A DNA stretch of 64,000 nt from CAYYUA01 sp964542585 (GCA_964542585.1 CAZIUI010000001.1:62001-126000), one strand, 5' to 3'; positions 35,144-44,990 are shown, counted from the first letter of the stretch. The notes: generated by a model not told the origin, from the sequence alone. Program-made: numbers and translations.

Positions 35144-35764
35144 TGGCTTATAATCCTTCATGGCCAATTGGTAACGGCACTCCTGGTAGTCATCAGGATT
35201 GTTTGAAGCTATGACTACGCATTGGTCATGACAGTTCGCTTTTAAAACAGATTGATACCACGATACGCCCTGCGCATCAAGATGGGAGGTAGGTTCATCC
35301 AAGAGTAAAAGGGAAGTGTCAAAATAAAGGGCCTGAGCAAGGCGTAGACGTTGAACCATACCCGATGAAAAAAACCGTATGGCCTTTTTGCGATGAGGAG
35401 ACAGGCCTGTGGCTTTTAAAATGGTATTGATGGTATAGCTGGCTTTTAAAGGCTTAAAAGTATTGTGGAAGCGTAGTTGCTCCTCTGGCGAGAATTCGCT
35501 GATCAAATCCATGTAAGGGGCTGCCATACTTAAATAAGGATACAAGCCATCAACCGGTATGGAATTGCCCTCGTAAGCATAAGCTAAAGTGCCTTTACTA
35601 GGAGATAAAAAACCGCTTATTACCTTAAGGAGGGTTGATTTCCCGGAGCCATTGCTTCCCGTAACACCATACCAATTCGGACTTTGGAAAACGTAGGAAA
35701 GGTTTTTGAAAACCCACCGGTAATAAAAATGGCGGCTCACCTGCTGCAACCTAACCTCCATCAT
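35132..35764 (-). CDS. ABC transporter ATP-binding protein
   Basis: This 210-residue single ATPase domain has Walker A GSNGSGKSTL (about 36-45), signature FSSGMVQRLRLAQAL (about 133-147) and Walker B LLLLDEPTSHLD (about 152-163). The length resembles CcmA-like ATPases. No permease gene adjoins it in the window. It is 19 bases downstream of lpxA and appears to be the last gene of the lipid A run, so it may serve an envelope transporter, but the substrate cannot be inferred. Confidence 0.88.
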   Translation of the reverse strand: MMEVRLQQVSRHFYYRWVFKNLSYVFQSPNWYGVTGSNGSGKSTLLKVISGFLSPSKGTLAYAYEGNSIPVDGLYPYLSMAAPYMDLISEFSPEEQLRFHNTFKPLKASYTINTILKATGLSPHRKKAIRFFSSGMVQRLRLAQALYFDTSLLLLDEPTSHLDAQGVSWYQSVLKANCHDQCVVIASNNPDDYQECRYQLAMKDYKPLSS

Positions 35765-35783
35765 ACTTATAAAGAAAGATCAA

Positions 35784-36569
35784 TTAAGGTCGATAGCCGC
35801 GCATAATGCCCCGCTCAGAAGCCCTGATGAAACTTATGATATCATCCCTTTCCTGGGTGGCGGGCAAGTCAGCCTCTACAATGGATAATGCTTGGCTAAT
35901 ATTTTTACCTTTAAGGTATATGTACCGATATATATCTTGAATTTCTTTAATCTTATCCGGGTCCATTCCACGTCTCCTCATACCAATAGAATTGATGCCC
36001 ACATAGGATAGGGGTTCACGGGCAGCTTTAGTGTAAGGCGGGACATCTTTCCGTACAAGGGAACCCCCGGAAACCATAACAAACTCGCCTATATTTACAA
36101 ACTGTTGAATAGCCGTTAAACCACCGATCAAGGTATAATTAGAAAGCCAAACGTGGCCGGCTATATTCACTGCGTTGGCGATTATACAATTCTCACCCAC
36201 ATAGCAATCATGCGCAATGTGCGTGTAAGCCATCAAAAGCGAATTAGAGCCAATCGTAGTTTTGTACTTATCCGAGGTTCCGCGGTTAATGGTTACGTAC
36301 TCACGGATAACTGCGTTGTCGTTGACATAAACCAACGACTCTTCTCCTTTATATTTGAGATCTTGCGGTATCGCCGATACAACACTTCCCGGAAAAATTT
36401 TCACATTTTTCCCGATCCGGGCCCCTTCCATGATCGTAACGTGGGGCCCGATCCATGTGCCCTCATCAATTTCAACGTTGCTATGAATTGTTACAAAGGG
36501 TTCAATAACCACGTTCTGGGCGATCTTAGCTTCCGGATGTACATATGCCAGGGGTTGATGCATGACCAT
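35784..36569 (-). CDS. lpxA: UDP-GlcNAc O-acyltransferase
   Basis: This 261-residue LpxA catalyses the first step of lipid A synthesis, transfer of a 3-hydroxyacyl chain from ACP to UDP-GlcNAc. The left-handed beta-helix is formed by hexapeptide repeats (about 10-185), with the catalytic histidine in YTHIAHDCYVGENC. A helical C-terminal domain begins near GINSIGMRRRGM. It starts immediately after the TAG of lpxC-fabZ with no intervening base. Confidence 0.96.
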   Translation of the reverse strand: MVMHQPLAYVHPEAKIAQNVVIEPFVTIHSNVEIDEGTWIGPHVTIMEGARIGKNVKIFPGSVVSAIPQDLKYKGEESLVYVNDNAVIREYVTINRGTSDKYKTTIGSNSLLMAYTHIAHDCYVGENCIIANAVNIAGHVWLSNYTLIGGLTAIQQFVNIGEFVMVSGGSLVRKDVPPYTKAAREPLSYVGINSIGMRRRGMDPDKIKEIQDIYRYIYLKGKNISQALSIVEADLPATQERDDIISFIRASERGIMRGYRP

Positions 36570-37967
36570 CTAGTTGTTTTTTACAATTTGAGCCATTAGC
36601 TCGGCTTCCGTTACCAGCTTATTCCCGACAAAAGCTTGTCCTTTCATGTTACACACACCTCTTCGAATAGGTGAAATGAGGTCTAGTTTCAATATTAATT
36701 GATCCCCGGGCAATACTTTTTCTCTGAATTTAGCATTCTCTATTTTCATGAAGTAGGTAGCGTAGTTCTCCGGCTTATCTATTTGGCTCAGGATCATCAC
36801 GCCCCCTACCTGGGACATTGCTTCAATCTGAAGGACACCGGGCATTACAGGATTTTTTGGAAAATGACCCCCAAAATAAGGCTCGGTCATTGTCACATTT
36901 TTAACACCTACAATGTGCTTTTCAGATAGCTCAACTATTTTGTCTACATAAATGAAAGGGTGCTCGTGGGGAAGAAAATTGGATATTTCTCTAGGGCCAA
37001 AAATAGCCTCTTTATTGGTATTGATATTGGGGGATGCCTGTTTACGCTTAACCTTTTTCATGGTCTTTTTAATCTTACGCGCAAACTCGATATTAGCAGC
37101 ATGGCCGGGTCTTGCAGCCATGACCTGTGCTTTAACCGGGGTTCCGATAAGGGCCAGGTCACCAATTAAGTCTAATAATTTATGCCGGGCAGGCTCATTT
37201 TGATAGCGGAGGTCAATGTTATTAAGAATTCCCTCATTCTTGACATTAATGTCTTCTTTATTGAAAAGCTTTGCTAGATTGGTCATTTCGTTGGTGGAGA
37301 TCTGTTTATCCACAATGACAATAGCATTGTTTAGATCGCCTCCTTTGATGAGGTTGTTATTGACAAGCTCCTCTAACTCATGCAAAAAGCAGAAGGTACG
37401 GCTACTGGCTATTTCTTTATGGAATTCCTGTATCTCGGAAATTGAAGCATGCTGACTACCCAGAACCGGTGAATTGTAATCAACCATTACGGTAGAGCGA
37501 TACCCGTCCAAGGGCATGGCGATCATTTCTACATTCCGCTCTTCCTCTGAATAGTAAATGTTGTAGGGTATCTCAAAATACTCGCGATCAGCGCTCTGTT
37601 CTTCAATACCTGCCGTTTCAATGGCTTCAATAAATGGTTTAGCGCTACCATCCATGATCGGGGTCTCCGGAGCATCCAAGTCCACCATCAGGTTATCCAT
37701 TTCCATTCCGGCAAGGGATCCCATGACGTGCTCCACCGTAGCTACGAGCACTTCCTGATTATGACCAAGGGTCGTGCCTCTGGAGGTATCTACTACGTTA
37801 TCAACATCCGCCTCAACTACTGGAGATTGCTCAAGATCAGTGCGCCGAAACTTGATTCCATGGTTCTCTGGAGCGGGGTTCAGGGTCATATTGACTTCGC
37901 GACCCGTATGAAGACCGAACCCGGAAATGGTGATCGCCTGCTTTATGGTGGATTGCTTACTCTTCAT
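36570..37967 (-). CDS. lpxC-fabZ: Fused LpxC deacetylase - FabZ dehydratase
   Basis: This 465-residue bifunctional protein is a fusion typical of Bacteroidota. Residues 1 to about 310 are LpxC (UDP-3-O-acyl-GlcNAc deacetylase): zinc ligands His80 (ATVEHVMGSL), His262 and Asp266 (RHKLLDLIGD), and His289 in RPGHAAN. A lysine-rich linker near 295-320 leads to FabZ (3-hydroxyacyl-ACP dehydratase), with His368 in GHFPKNPVMPGV and Glu382 in IEAMSQVGG. It joins the committed lipid A step to fatty acid elongation. It lies 10 bases after lpxD. Confidence 0.97.
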   Translation of the reverse strand: MKSKQSTIKQAITISGFGLHTGREVNMTLNPAPENHGIKFRRTDLEQSPVVEADVDNVVDTSRGTTLGHNQEVLVATVEHVMGSLAGMEMDNLMVDLDAPETPIMDGSAKPFIEAIETAGIEEQSADREYFEIPYNIYYSEEERNVEMIAMPLDGYRSTVMVDYNSPVLGSQHASISEIQEFHKEIASSRTFCFLHELEELVNNNLIKGGDLNNAIVIVDKQISTNEMTNLAKLFNKEDINVKNEGILNNIDLRYQNEPARHKLLDLIGDLALIGTPVKAQVMAARPGHAANIEFARKIKKTMKKVKRKQASPNINTNKEAIFGPREISNFLPHEHPFIYVDKIVELSEKHIVGVKNVTMTEPYFGGHFPKNPVMPGVLQIEAMSQVGGVMILSQIDKPENYATYFMKIENAKFREKVLPGDQLILKLDLISPIRRGVCNMKGQAFVGNKLVTEAELMAQIVKNN

Positions 37968-37977
37968 CGTATGAGGA

Positions 37978-39021
37978 TTAAAAATGCTGTTTTAATTGCT
38001 GAACGTACCGCTCGACACCTTTCAATCTATCATAAATTTCCGGCAGCTTCCGGTACAATACACTCCTTTTTTTTGCTTCGGCAGCCTTTATAGCCGGAGC
38101 GCCAAACCATTGCTGATTAGGCTCTTTAATAGAAGTTGAAATCCCACTTTGAGCTCCAATGTGAGAGCCATCAGCTATGCTTATATGCCCAACAATCCCA
38201 ACCTGGCCACCAATCACACAGTTACTTCCAATTTTAGTACTCCCGGAAATTCCCGTTTGGGCAGCGATCGCAGTATTTTCCCCGATTTCCACATTGTGTG
38301 CCACTTGAATCAGGTTGTCAAGTTTTACACCACGATGGATGATAGTCGAACGCATGGTTGCGCGATCTATCGTAGTGTTGGCCCCAATTTCAACATGATC
38401 ATTAATTACTACATTTCCCGTTTGGGGCATCTTTTTATAGGATCCATTTTGTTGATAGGCAAAACCAAATCCATCTGAACCAATTATAGCTCCTGCGTGG
38501 ATAATCACGTGTTTTCCAATATCGGTGCCTTCATTAATTCGAGCTCCGCTGTAAATAGTGGTGTTAGCCCTGATTCTGGTATTATCCTCTATAACAACAT
38601 GTGGATAGACTTTCACATAATCCTCAAGTACCACATTTTTTCCAATGTAACTAAATGCCCCTAAGTAGACGTGTTGGCCAAATGATGCAGACTCATGCTG
38701 GTAAGAATAGCTCTCAAATCCCTCCTTATTGGGGTCTATCTGTTGAAATTTTTCCATGAGGATAGACAGGCTGGAATAAACATCTTTTACGTAAATCAGA
38801 GCAGTGGATGGTGGAGCGCTTTCTGGTACAAACTCGTTATTTACAAGTACGGCTGAAGCGTTGGTATCCTTTATATGAGATTGATATTTAGGGTTAGCCA
38901 GAAATGTAATGGAGCCCCTGGTCGCTTCTTCTATAGGGGAAAAACCCTGAATGGTTGTATTCTCATCTCCATCTATTTTTCCGTTTAAATAAGCGTTTAG
39001 TTGTTTAACCGTTACATTCAT
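37978..39021 (-). CDS. lpxD: UDP-3-O-(3-hydroxyacyl)glucosamine N-acyltransferase
   Basis: This 347-residue LpxD adds the second acyl chain in lipid A synthesis. The N-terminal uridine-binding domain (about 1-100) includes GSITFLANPKYQSHI. It is followed by a left-handed beta-helix (about 105-315) with SDGFGFAY and the catalytic-histidine region VVINDHVEIGANTTIDRATM, then a C-terminal helix. Length and order match the family. It is the second gene of the HD - lpxD - lpxC-fabZ - lpxA - ABC run. Confidence 0.96.
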   Translation of the reverse strand: MNVTVKQLNAYLNGKIDGDENTTIQGFSPIEEATRGSITFLANPKYQSHIKDTNASAVLVNNEFVPESAPPSTALIYVKDVYSSLSILMEKFQQIDPNKEGFESYSYQHESASFGQHVYLGAFSYIGKNVVLEDYVKVYPHVVIEDNTRIRANTTIYSGARINEGTDIGKHVIIHAGAIIGSDGFGFAYQQNGSYKKMPQTGNVVINDHVEIGANTTIDRATMRSTIIHRGVKLDNLIQVAHNVEIGENTAIAAQTGISGSTKIGSNCVIGGQVGIVGHISIADGSHIGAQSGISTSIKEPNQQWFGAPAIKAAEAKKRSVLYRKLPEIYDRLKGVERYVQQLKQHF

Positions 39022-39041
39022 GCTGGCATTTGGCCTTTAGA

Positions 39042-40295
39042 TTACAGGGTAATAGCGGGCTCATTTAGCTCCCTTGGATAACAAAGAAAGTGTTTTTGAA
39101 CAGGTTGGCTAAGTGCTGAAATATTATACTGATCTGAGGCATTCGTGATATCATGCACCTCACCATTTCTAAAAATAATATTTATATTGACAGGATCGTT
39201 TGGGATGTAAGCTTCATTGGTAAGTCTACCAGAAAATGCCAGGTACTGGGCTTCGTATTCAGAAACCTGTAACATATCTGAAACCTGTTTACGCAAATCC
39301 TTCATATCCTCTTCCTCAAATGGATGATCGCGAATGACAGTTTTATAAAGGTTCCTTCGCAGCATATTCTGGCAGAGTCTTGAAAGTACGCGATCCGAAT
39401 CCGCGGACCATACTTTTACCGAAGCCATGATATCATGGTCGTTCAACTGAGCAAAGGTAGCTATTACCTCTGAATTTTCCCTAAAGGCCGCTCGGTCTAC
39501 TTGATGCTGCAGAAAAAATTGAAGACTTGGGGTCGCAAAAAGGTCTCGTCCTTGTTGTGTTAGCTCGCGAGCTCTTTCCAGAATTTTGACCAACAGTTTT
39601 TCGGCAGCCACCACCGTTTTATGGAGGTATACCTGCCAATACATGAGCCGGCGGGATACGAGAAACTTTTCTACAGAATAGATTCCTTTATGCTCAATCG
39701 CTAGCCTTCCATCCTTGATAGCCAGCATCTCTATAAGTCGTTCCACTCCAATTACCCCTTCCGAAACGCCAGTGTAAAAACTGTCCCTGGCCAGGTAATC
39801 CAGACGGTCCATGTCTAGCTGGCTAGCTATTAGCTCATGTAAAAAGTGGCGATCTTGGCCATACTGATTTTGAAAAATGGCAACCGCGCTATCAAGTTTA
39901 CCGTCCAGGTCCGCATTTATTTGCTGCATTATCAGGCTTGAGATCTCCTCATGATCAATGCCTTTTACCAATGTAGCTTCAAGGGCATGAGAAAAGGGCC
40001 CGTGACCGATATCATGCATCAGAATAGCCATTTGGGCAGCTTCCAATTCCTCATCGGTTAAGTCAAACCCTTTTTGCCTAAGGGCCCGGAATGCCTTTGT
40101 CATCAAGTGAAACGCCCCTAAGGCATGGTGAAATCGCGTATGAAGAGCACCGGGATAAACAATGTGCGTAAGACCTAATTGCTTTATATAACGCAGACGC
40201 TGGAAATAAGGATGATCTATGATCGACTGAACGAGGTTATAAGGAATACTGACAAACCCATGTACCGGGTCGTTAATGATTTTAACTTGCTGCAA
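39042..40295 (-). CDS. HD-domain phosphohydrolase (SAMHD1/dGTPase-like)
   Basis: The 417-residue protein begins KIINDPVHGFVSIP and has HTRFHHALGAFHLM followed by MHDIGHGPFSHALE, the paired metal motifs of the HD phosphohydrolase branch related to dNTP triphosphohydrolases. YLARDSFYTGVSEG further on is also typical. The in-frame start is TTG at 40295, and the conserved N-terminus begins only five codons later, so the start is credible though non-ATG. It is divergent from porX and lies 20 bases before lpxD. The substrate is not known. Confidence 0.9.
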   Translation of the reverse strand: MQQVKIINDPVHGFVSIPYNLVQSIIDHPYFQRLRYIKQLGLTHIVYPGALHTRFHHALGAFHLMTKAFRALRQKGFDLTDEELEAAQMAILMHDIGHGPFSHALEATLVKGIDHEEISSLIMQQINADLDGKLDSAVAIFQNQYGQDRHFLHELIASQLDMDRLDYLARDSFYTGVSEGVIGVERLIEMLAIKDGRLAIEHKGIYSVEKFLVSRRLMYWQVYLHKTVVAAEKLLVKILERARELTQQGRDLFATPSLQFFLQHQVDRAAFRENSEVIATFAQLNDHDIMASVKVWSADSDRVLSRLCQNMLRRNLYKTVIRDHPFEEEDMKDLRKQVSDMLQVSEYEAQYLAFSGRLTNEAYIPNDPVNINIIFRNGEVHDITNASDQYNISALSQPVQKHFLCYPRELNEPAITL

Positions 40296-40333
40296 TACTG
40301 TTTCTTTTTTCCTGATAAGCGGCTCATCTGCAC

Positions 40334-40341
40334 TACTTTTG
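40334..40341 (+). promoter_or_regulatory. -7 promoter element of porX
   Basis: TACTTTTG matches TAnnTTTG 69 bases before the porX ATG. Confidence 0.35.
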
Positions 40342-40410
40342 CCATAGGCAAAGGCAATAAGAGAAAATGCTTAGGAGTTCTGATTATACAACTTCTCAAA
40401 TTTAGACTTT

Positions 40411-41961
40411 ATGGAGCAAATTAAAATCCTTTGGGCGGATGACGAGATCGATCTGCTAAAACCCCATATCATGTTCCTTGAAGAAAAGGGATACCAAGTA
40501 ACAACTGCAGCTAGTGCCGATGAAGCACTTGAAGCCATTGACGCTGAAGGTTTTGATCTGCTATTCCTGGACGAGAACATGCCGGGCCAAACGGGGCTGG
40601 AAATACTACCGGGTATTAAGAAAAGTCAGCCTTCTTTGCCAGTAATTATGATAACGAAAAGTGAAGAGGAATTCCTCATGGAGGATGCCATTGGGGCTCA
40701 GATCTCTGATTACCTCATAAAGCCGGTGAACCCGAAACAAATACTGCTTTCAATCAAAAAACAAGTTGATAATAGGAGACTGGTAAGTGAAAAGGTTACA
40801 CGTTCTTACCAGCAGGATTTTACCAACTTGTCCATGAAAGTAAACGAACCCTTATCGGCTAATGAGTGGATTGATGTTTATCAGCAACTTACTTATTGGG
40901 ATATAGAGTTAGAGAAGTCTGATGAGGAAAACATGAAAGATGTGCTGGCTACCCAGAAAACGGATGCCAATAGCAATTTCAGCCGCTTCGTTGAGAAAAA
41001 CTACCTGGATTGGATGAGTGATCAGGATGAAGCACCACTGATGTCCCATAATTTGCTCAACCGAAAGGTTTTTCCCTACATTAAAAAAGACAAGCCCACT
41101 TTCTTACTGCTACTTGATAATTTCAGGTATGATCAGTGGAAGGCTATTCAGCCCATGCTAACTTCCTTATTCAATATCCAGGAAGAAACAGCTTACTACA
41201 GTATCTTACCTACCGCTACTAATTTTTCGAGAAATGCCATTTTCTCAGGATTATTACCTAGTCAAATAAAAGAGCGCTTCCCGGATAAGTGGGTGGATGA
41301 TGAAGAAAAAGGCGGTAAAAATCTAAATGAAGCCACTTTTCTGGCTGATTACCTTAAAAGGTTGAAAAAACCCATTGATTTTAGTTATAATAAAATAACA
41401 AACCTGGAGGATGGAAAATCCTTGCCGGGGAAGGTCAATGAGTTTTTAAGTCATGACCTTACGATCGTTATTTACAATTTTCTGGATCTGATGTCGCACG
41501 TGCGAACTGAAATGGAAGTCCTAAAAGAGCTAGCTGAAGATGAGGCCGCATACCGCTCTTTAACCGTTTCATGGTTTGAACACTCACCCCTTTATGAAAT
41601 GCTCAAGCAAATAGCTGAAAAAGATGCCAACCTGATCTTGACAACTGACCACGGATCTATTCGGGTTAAACACCCTTCTAAAGTGGTTGGTGACCGGAAT
41701 ACGTCTACCAACTTACGTTACAAGCAGGGGAAAAGCCTGGATTATGATAAAAAAGAGGTTTTTAAAGTGAACCAACCAGATGATGTTTCCTTACCTCGGC
41801 CCCATGTGAGCTCTTCCTATATTTTTGCCAAAGAGGATCATTATTTTGTTTATCCGAATAATTACAATTACTACGTAAATTTCTTCAAAAACACTTTTCA
41901 GCATGGAGGAGTCTCTCTTGAGGAGATGGTGATTCCCATTATTCGGATGACGAGTAAGTAA
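40411..41961 (+). CDS. porX: PorX, response regulator with PglZ-like phosphatase domain
   Basis: This 516-residue protein has an N-terminal receiver domain (about 3-120), phospho-acceptor Asp54 in LLFLDENMPG and the later conserved lysine in YLIKPVNP. A helical linker follows, then an alkaline-phosphatase-fold PglZ-like domain (about 215-516). That domain has LLLLDNFRYDQW, the SILPTATNFSRNAIFSG nucleophile region and LTTDHGSIRV metal ligands. PorX works with PorY and SigP to control T9SS genes in Porphyromonas. It has no DNA-binding domain. It is followed 17 bases later by tsaE. Confidence 0.95.
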   Translation: MEQIKILWADDEIDLLKPHIMFLEEKGYQVTTAASADEALEAIDAEGFDLLFLDENMPGQTGLEILPGIKKSQPSLPVIMITKSEEEFLMEDAIGAQISDYLIKPVNPKQILLSIKKQVDNRRLVSEKVTRSYQQDFTNLSMKVNEPLSANEWIDVYQQLTYWDIELEKSDEENMKDVLATQKTDANSNFSRFVEKNYLDWMSDQDEAPLMSHNLLNRKVFPYIKKDKPTFLLLLDNFRYDQWKAIQPMLTSLFNIQEETAYYSILPTATNFSRNAIFSGLLPSQIKERFPDKWVDDEEKGGKNLNEATFLADYLKRLKKPIDFSYNKITNLEDGKSLPGKVNEFLSHDLTIVIYNFLDLMSHVRTEMEVLKELAEDEAAYRSLTVSWFEHSPLYEMLKQIAEKDANLILTTDHGSIRVKHPSKVVGDRNTSTNLRYKQGKSLDYDKKEVFKVNQPDDVSLPRPHVSSSYIFAKEDHYFVYPNNYNYYVNFFKNTFQHGGVSLEEMVIPIIRMTSK

Positions 41962-41978
41962 TAATCAGCTAGAGACCC

Positions 41979-42395
41979 ATGCCGATTACTTACCACCTGA
42001 CGGGGGTGAAAGAGACGAAAGCCTTGGTATCTGACTTATTGAAGGAAGGTTACCGGCATTTTGCATTAGAGGGGGACCTTGGAGCCGGAAAAACAACCCT
42101 GGTTCAGCAAGCAGGTGCCATTCTGGATATTCAAGAAGCCATGCCAAGTCCTACTTACATGCTCATGGCAGCCTACGAAACCAACGACACTCCCCTATAC
42201 CATTTTGATCTTTACCGCTTAAAGGATGATGAAGAGGCGCTAGATGCGGGCTTAGAGGAATACTGGGAGCAATCAGATGCCTATGTTTTCATCGAATGGC
42301 CGGAGGTGGTTAAGACCGTATTGCCTGAAACTTTCCTTTGGTTAAGCCTGGCTTATGTAGATGCAGAAAGGCGGGTCATAAGGGTTTATTTTTAA
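41979..42395 (+). CDS. tsaE: tRNA threonylcarbamoyladenosine synthesis ATPase TsaE
   Basis: This 138-residue P-loop ATPase supports TsaB-TsaD in making t6A on ANN-reading tRNAs. It has the Walker A LEGDLGAGKTTLVQ (about 29-42), the conserved MPSPTYMLM and YHFDLYRL segments, and FIEWPEVV near the end. The length is normal. It is likely co-transcribed with porX. The first-step enzyme, Sua5, is encoded at 24775-25740. Confidence 0.95.
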   Translation: MPITYHLTGVKETKALVSDLLKEGYRHFALEGDLGAGKTTLVQQAGAILDIQEAMPSPTYMLMAAYETNDTPLYHFDLYRLKDDEEALDAGLEEYWEQSDAYVFIEWPEVVKTVLPETFLWLSLAYVDAERRVIRVYF

Positions 42396-42477
42396 TCTTT
42401 AACAATTTTAATGCTTACTTGTCGGCTTCAATGTTGAGCTTTTGTTTTATTTTTCTTACCTTTAAATGAATGAAAAA

Positions 42478-42485
42478 TATCTTTG
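42478..42485 (+). promoter_or_regulatory. -7 promoter element of ald
   Basis: TATCTTTG matches TAnnTTTG 61 bases before the ald ATG. Confidence 0.45.
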
Positions 42486-42546
42486 CCTAATAAAGCACAA
42501 GCCTTAAAGGGCTGACTGACAAAACTGACAAATAGGTACCTTCAAT

Positions 42547-43773
42547 ATGGTAAAGCAACACCAATCCGATTTTTACCAATTGGCGAGGGAGGCTGTAGCC
42601 CAACCTCAGGAATCAATGGTGGAAGTTCCAGCTGGCAATAAGTCCATAAGTATTGGTGTGCCTAAGGAAGTTTCTTACCAGGAAAACCGGATAGGCCTTA
42701 CTCCTCAAGCTGTCAACCTATTGGTTAATAATGGGCATGAAGTAACCGTTGAAACCAAGGCTGGTGAAGAGGCGAAATTTTCCGATAATGAATTTAGTGA
42801 AGCCGGTGCTCATATTGCTTACGACCGCCAAAAGGTTTTCCAAAGCGATATTATCATTAAGGTCGCTTTTCCTACTGATGAGGAAATAGCCTTTATGAAA
42901 GTTGGGCAAACCCTGATCTCAGCACTCCATTTACCCTTACTGAAGCGCTCTCAGATCAAGCAGTTAATGGATAAAAAAGTGACAGCTCTCGCATTTGAGT
43001 TTCTAAGGGATGAATTTGATCTATACCCGGTTATTCAATCCATGAGTGAGATTGCCGGCAGTGCTGCGATTCTCATTGGAGCAGAATACCTGACTAATTT
43101 TACCCATGGGAAAGGAGTAATGTTAGGAGGGACATCCGGGGTTCCGCCTTCGGATGTTGTTATTATAGGCTCCGGTACTGTTGGCCAGAATGCTGCTAAA
43201 GCTGCCCTTGGCCTGGGAGCCCAAGTCAAGGTGTTTGACAACTCGCTTTTTAAGCTTCGCCGGATGAAGAATTTTTTAATGGGTAATGTCTACACCTCCA
43301 TTTCCCATCCGGATGTACTTACTGATGCCCTGAAGGAGGCCGATGTCGCCATTGGAGCCGTTAGAGGCGAGGAAGGCCGAGCTCCGGTAGTGGTAACCGA
43401 GGAAATGGTCAGCCAAATGAAGCCGGGGTCAATTATTGTAGACCTTAGTGTGGACCATGGTGGCAGCTTTGAAACCTCTGAGGTTACCAATCACTTGGAT
43501 CCTATTTTTATGAAATACGATGTGATCCATTACTGTGTTCCCAATGTTCCTTCACGGGTAGCCCGAACTGCCTCTAATGCGTTGAGTAACATCTTTGCTC
43601 CCATCCTGCTTCAGATCGGTGAGACGGGAGGTATTAAAAACTACCTTTGGGAAAAAGTAGGCGTGAGGCATGGGGTGTACGTTTACAAGGGAAACCTTAC
43701 CCATCGTGTTTTAGGGGAGCGGTTCAATATTCCAGCAAAAGACGTGGACCTGCTCATAGCTGCCCACATTTAG
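42547..43773 (+). CDS. ald: Alanine dehydrogenase
   Basis: This 408-residue NAD-dependent enzyme interconverts L-alanine and pyruvate plus ammonia. IGVPKEVSYQENRIGLTPQAV marks the catalytic N-terminal domain with substrate Arg and Lys residues. VIIGSGTVGQNAAKAALGLGA is the Rossmann NAD site, and IVDLSVDHGGSFETS follows. About 35 extra residues precede the usual start of this family. Pyridine nucleotide transhydrogenase alpha is related, but the single-chain length and later sequence favour Ald. Confidence 0.93.
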   Translation: MVKQHQSDFYQLAREAVAQPQESMVEVPAGNKSISIGVPKEVSYQENRIGLTPQAVNLLVNNGHEVTVETKAGEEAKFSDNEFSEAGAHIAYDRQKVFQSDIIIKVAFPTDEEIAFMKVGQTLISALHLPLLKRSQIKQLMDKKVTALAFEFLRDEFDLYPVIQSMSEIAGSAAILIGAEYLTNFTHGKGVMLGGTSGVPPSDVVIIGSGTVGQNAAKAALGLGAQVKVFDNSLFKLRRMKNFLMGNVYTSISHPDVLTDALKEADVAIGAVRGEEGRAPVVVTEEMVSQMKPGSIIVDLSVDHGGSFETSEVTNHLDPIFMKYDVIHYCVPNVPSRVARTASNALSNIFAPILLQIGETGGIKNYLWEKVGVRHGVYVYKGNLTHRVLGERFNIPAKDVDLLIAAHI

Positions 43774-43842
43774 CATTTGCCTAAGCTTTTTGAAGGCAAG
43801 GTCCCTGGACCATATAGGTATGCTTGCCCGAATACTGAGCTA

Positions 43843-43850
43843 TACCTTTG
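43843..43850 (+). promoter_or_regulatory. -7 promoter element of prfA
   Basis: TACCTTTG matches TAnnTTTG 49 bases before the prfA ATG. A TTG about 16 bases upstream could serve as a partial -33 box. Confidence 0.45.
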
Positions 43851-43898
43851 CAATGCTGTGCTTTTTTGAAGCAGTTCTGGATAATAAGTTAACATTTT

Positions 43899-44990
43899 AT
43901 GGATTTACTTAAACGTTTGGCTGATATCGTTGCTCGCAGGCAGGAAGTGGAAAAAGCATTGGCTGATCCTGAAGTGGTTAATGATATGGAGCGGTTTCGA
44001 AAGCTATCAAAAGAATACAGCGACTTAGAAGCTTTTGAAGAAACCTATAATGATTACAAAAAGCTGTTGGATAACATCAGTAATAACCGGAACATCCTGG
44101 ACAATGAACAGGACCAGGAATTAAAAGAAATGGCTAAAGAAGAATTAGAGGACCTGGAGGCCCAAAAAGGCCCAATGGAGGAAAAAATTAAACGGATGTT
44201 GGTTCCGGAAGATCCGGAAGATAGCAATAACGCCATCATTGAAATAAGAGCAGGTACAGGTGGAGACGAAGCCAGCTTATTTGCGGGCGATCTTTTCCGA
44301 ATGTATCAACGATTTATAGATCGACAGGAAAATTGGCAGCTTGAGGTCATGAATAGTACAGAAGGTACCAATGGCGGTTTTAAAGAGATTATTTTTAATG
44401 TAAAAGGAGACCATGCTTATGGTGTCCTTAAATATGAGTCTGGTGTGCATCGGGTTCAGCGGGTTCCGGAAACGGAATCGCAGGGTCGTGTACATACCTC
44501 AGCTGCTTCTGTAGCGGTACTGCCCGAGGTTGAAGATATAGACATTAATATTAATGAAAGTGACATTCGCAGGGATGTCTTTTGCGCTTCCGGCCCCGGT
44601 GGCCAATCTGTCAACACCACTTATTCTGCGGTAAGGCTAACACACGAGCCTACAGGAATAGCGGCCATGTGCCAGGACGAAAAATCCCAGTGGAAGAATC
44701 ATGATAAAGCCATGAGGGTTTTAAGGTCCAGGTTATATGAGATCGAAAGGCAGAAACAGCAGGAAAAAATTGACTCGCAGCGCAAAAGCATGGTTTCTAC
44801 AGGAGACCGTTCTGCCAAAATCCGTACTTACAATTTTCCTCAAAGCCGGGTAACCGACCATCGCATCAACCTCAATCTCCACAATTTACAAGGAGTAATG
44901 GATGGGGAAATAGATGAGCTTATTGATAAGCTCAAAATTGCCGAAAATGCTGAGAAGCTTAAAGAGGGAGCTGAAGAAGGTGATGCTTAA
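43899..44990 (+). CDS. prfA: Peptide chain release factor 1
   Basis: This 363-residue RF1 releases the chain at UAA and UAG. It has a helical domain 1 (about 1-100), the core EIRAGTGGDEASLFAGDLFRMY segment, and the catalytic GGQ loop in CASGPGGQSVNTTYSAVRLTH. KNHDKAMRVLRSRLYE and RIRTYNFPQ-type C-terminal sequence follow (here KIRTYNFPQSRVTDHR). No programmed frameshift signal is seen, as expected for RF1 in contrast to many RF2 genes. Confidence 0.97.
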   Translation: MDLLKRLADIVARRQEVEKALADPEVVNDMERFRKLSKEYSDLEAFEETYNDYKKLLDNISNNRNILDNEQDQELKEMAKEELEDLEAQKGPMEEKIKRMLVPEDPEDSNNAIIEIRAGTGGDEASLFAGDLFRMYQRFIDRQENWQLEVMNSTEGTNGGFKEIIFNVKGDHAYGVLKYESGVHRVQRVPETESQGRVHTSAASVAVLPEVEDIDININESDIRRDVFCASGPGGQSVNTTYSAVRLTHEPTGIAAMCQDEKSQWKNHDKAMRVLRSRLYEIERQKQQEKIDSQRKSMVSTGDRSAKIRTYNFPQSRVTDHRINLNLHNLQGVMDGEIDELIDKLKIAENAEKLKEGAEEGDA

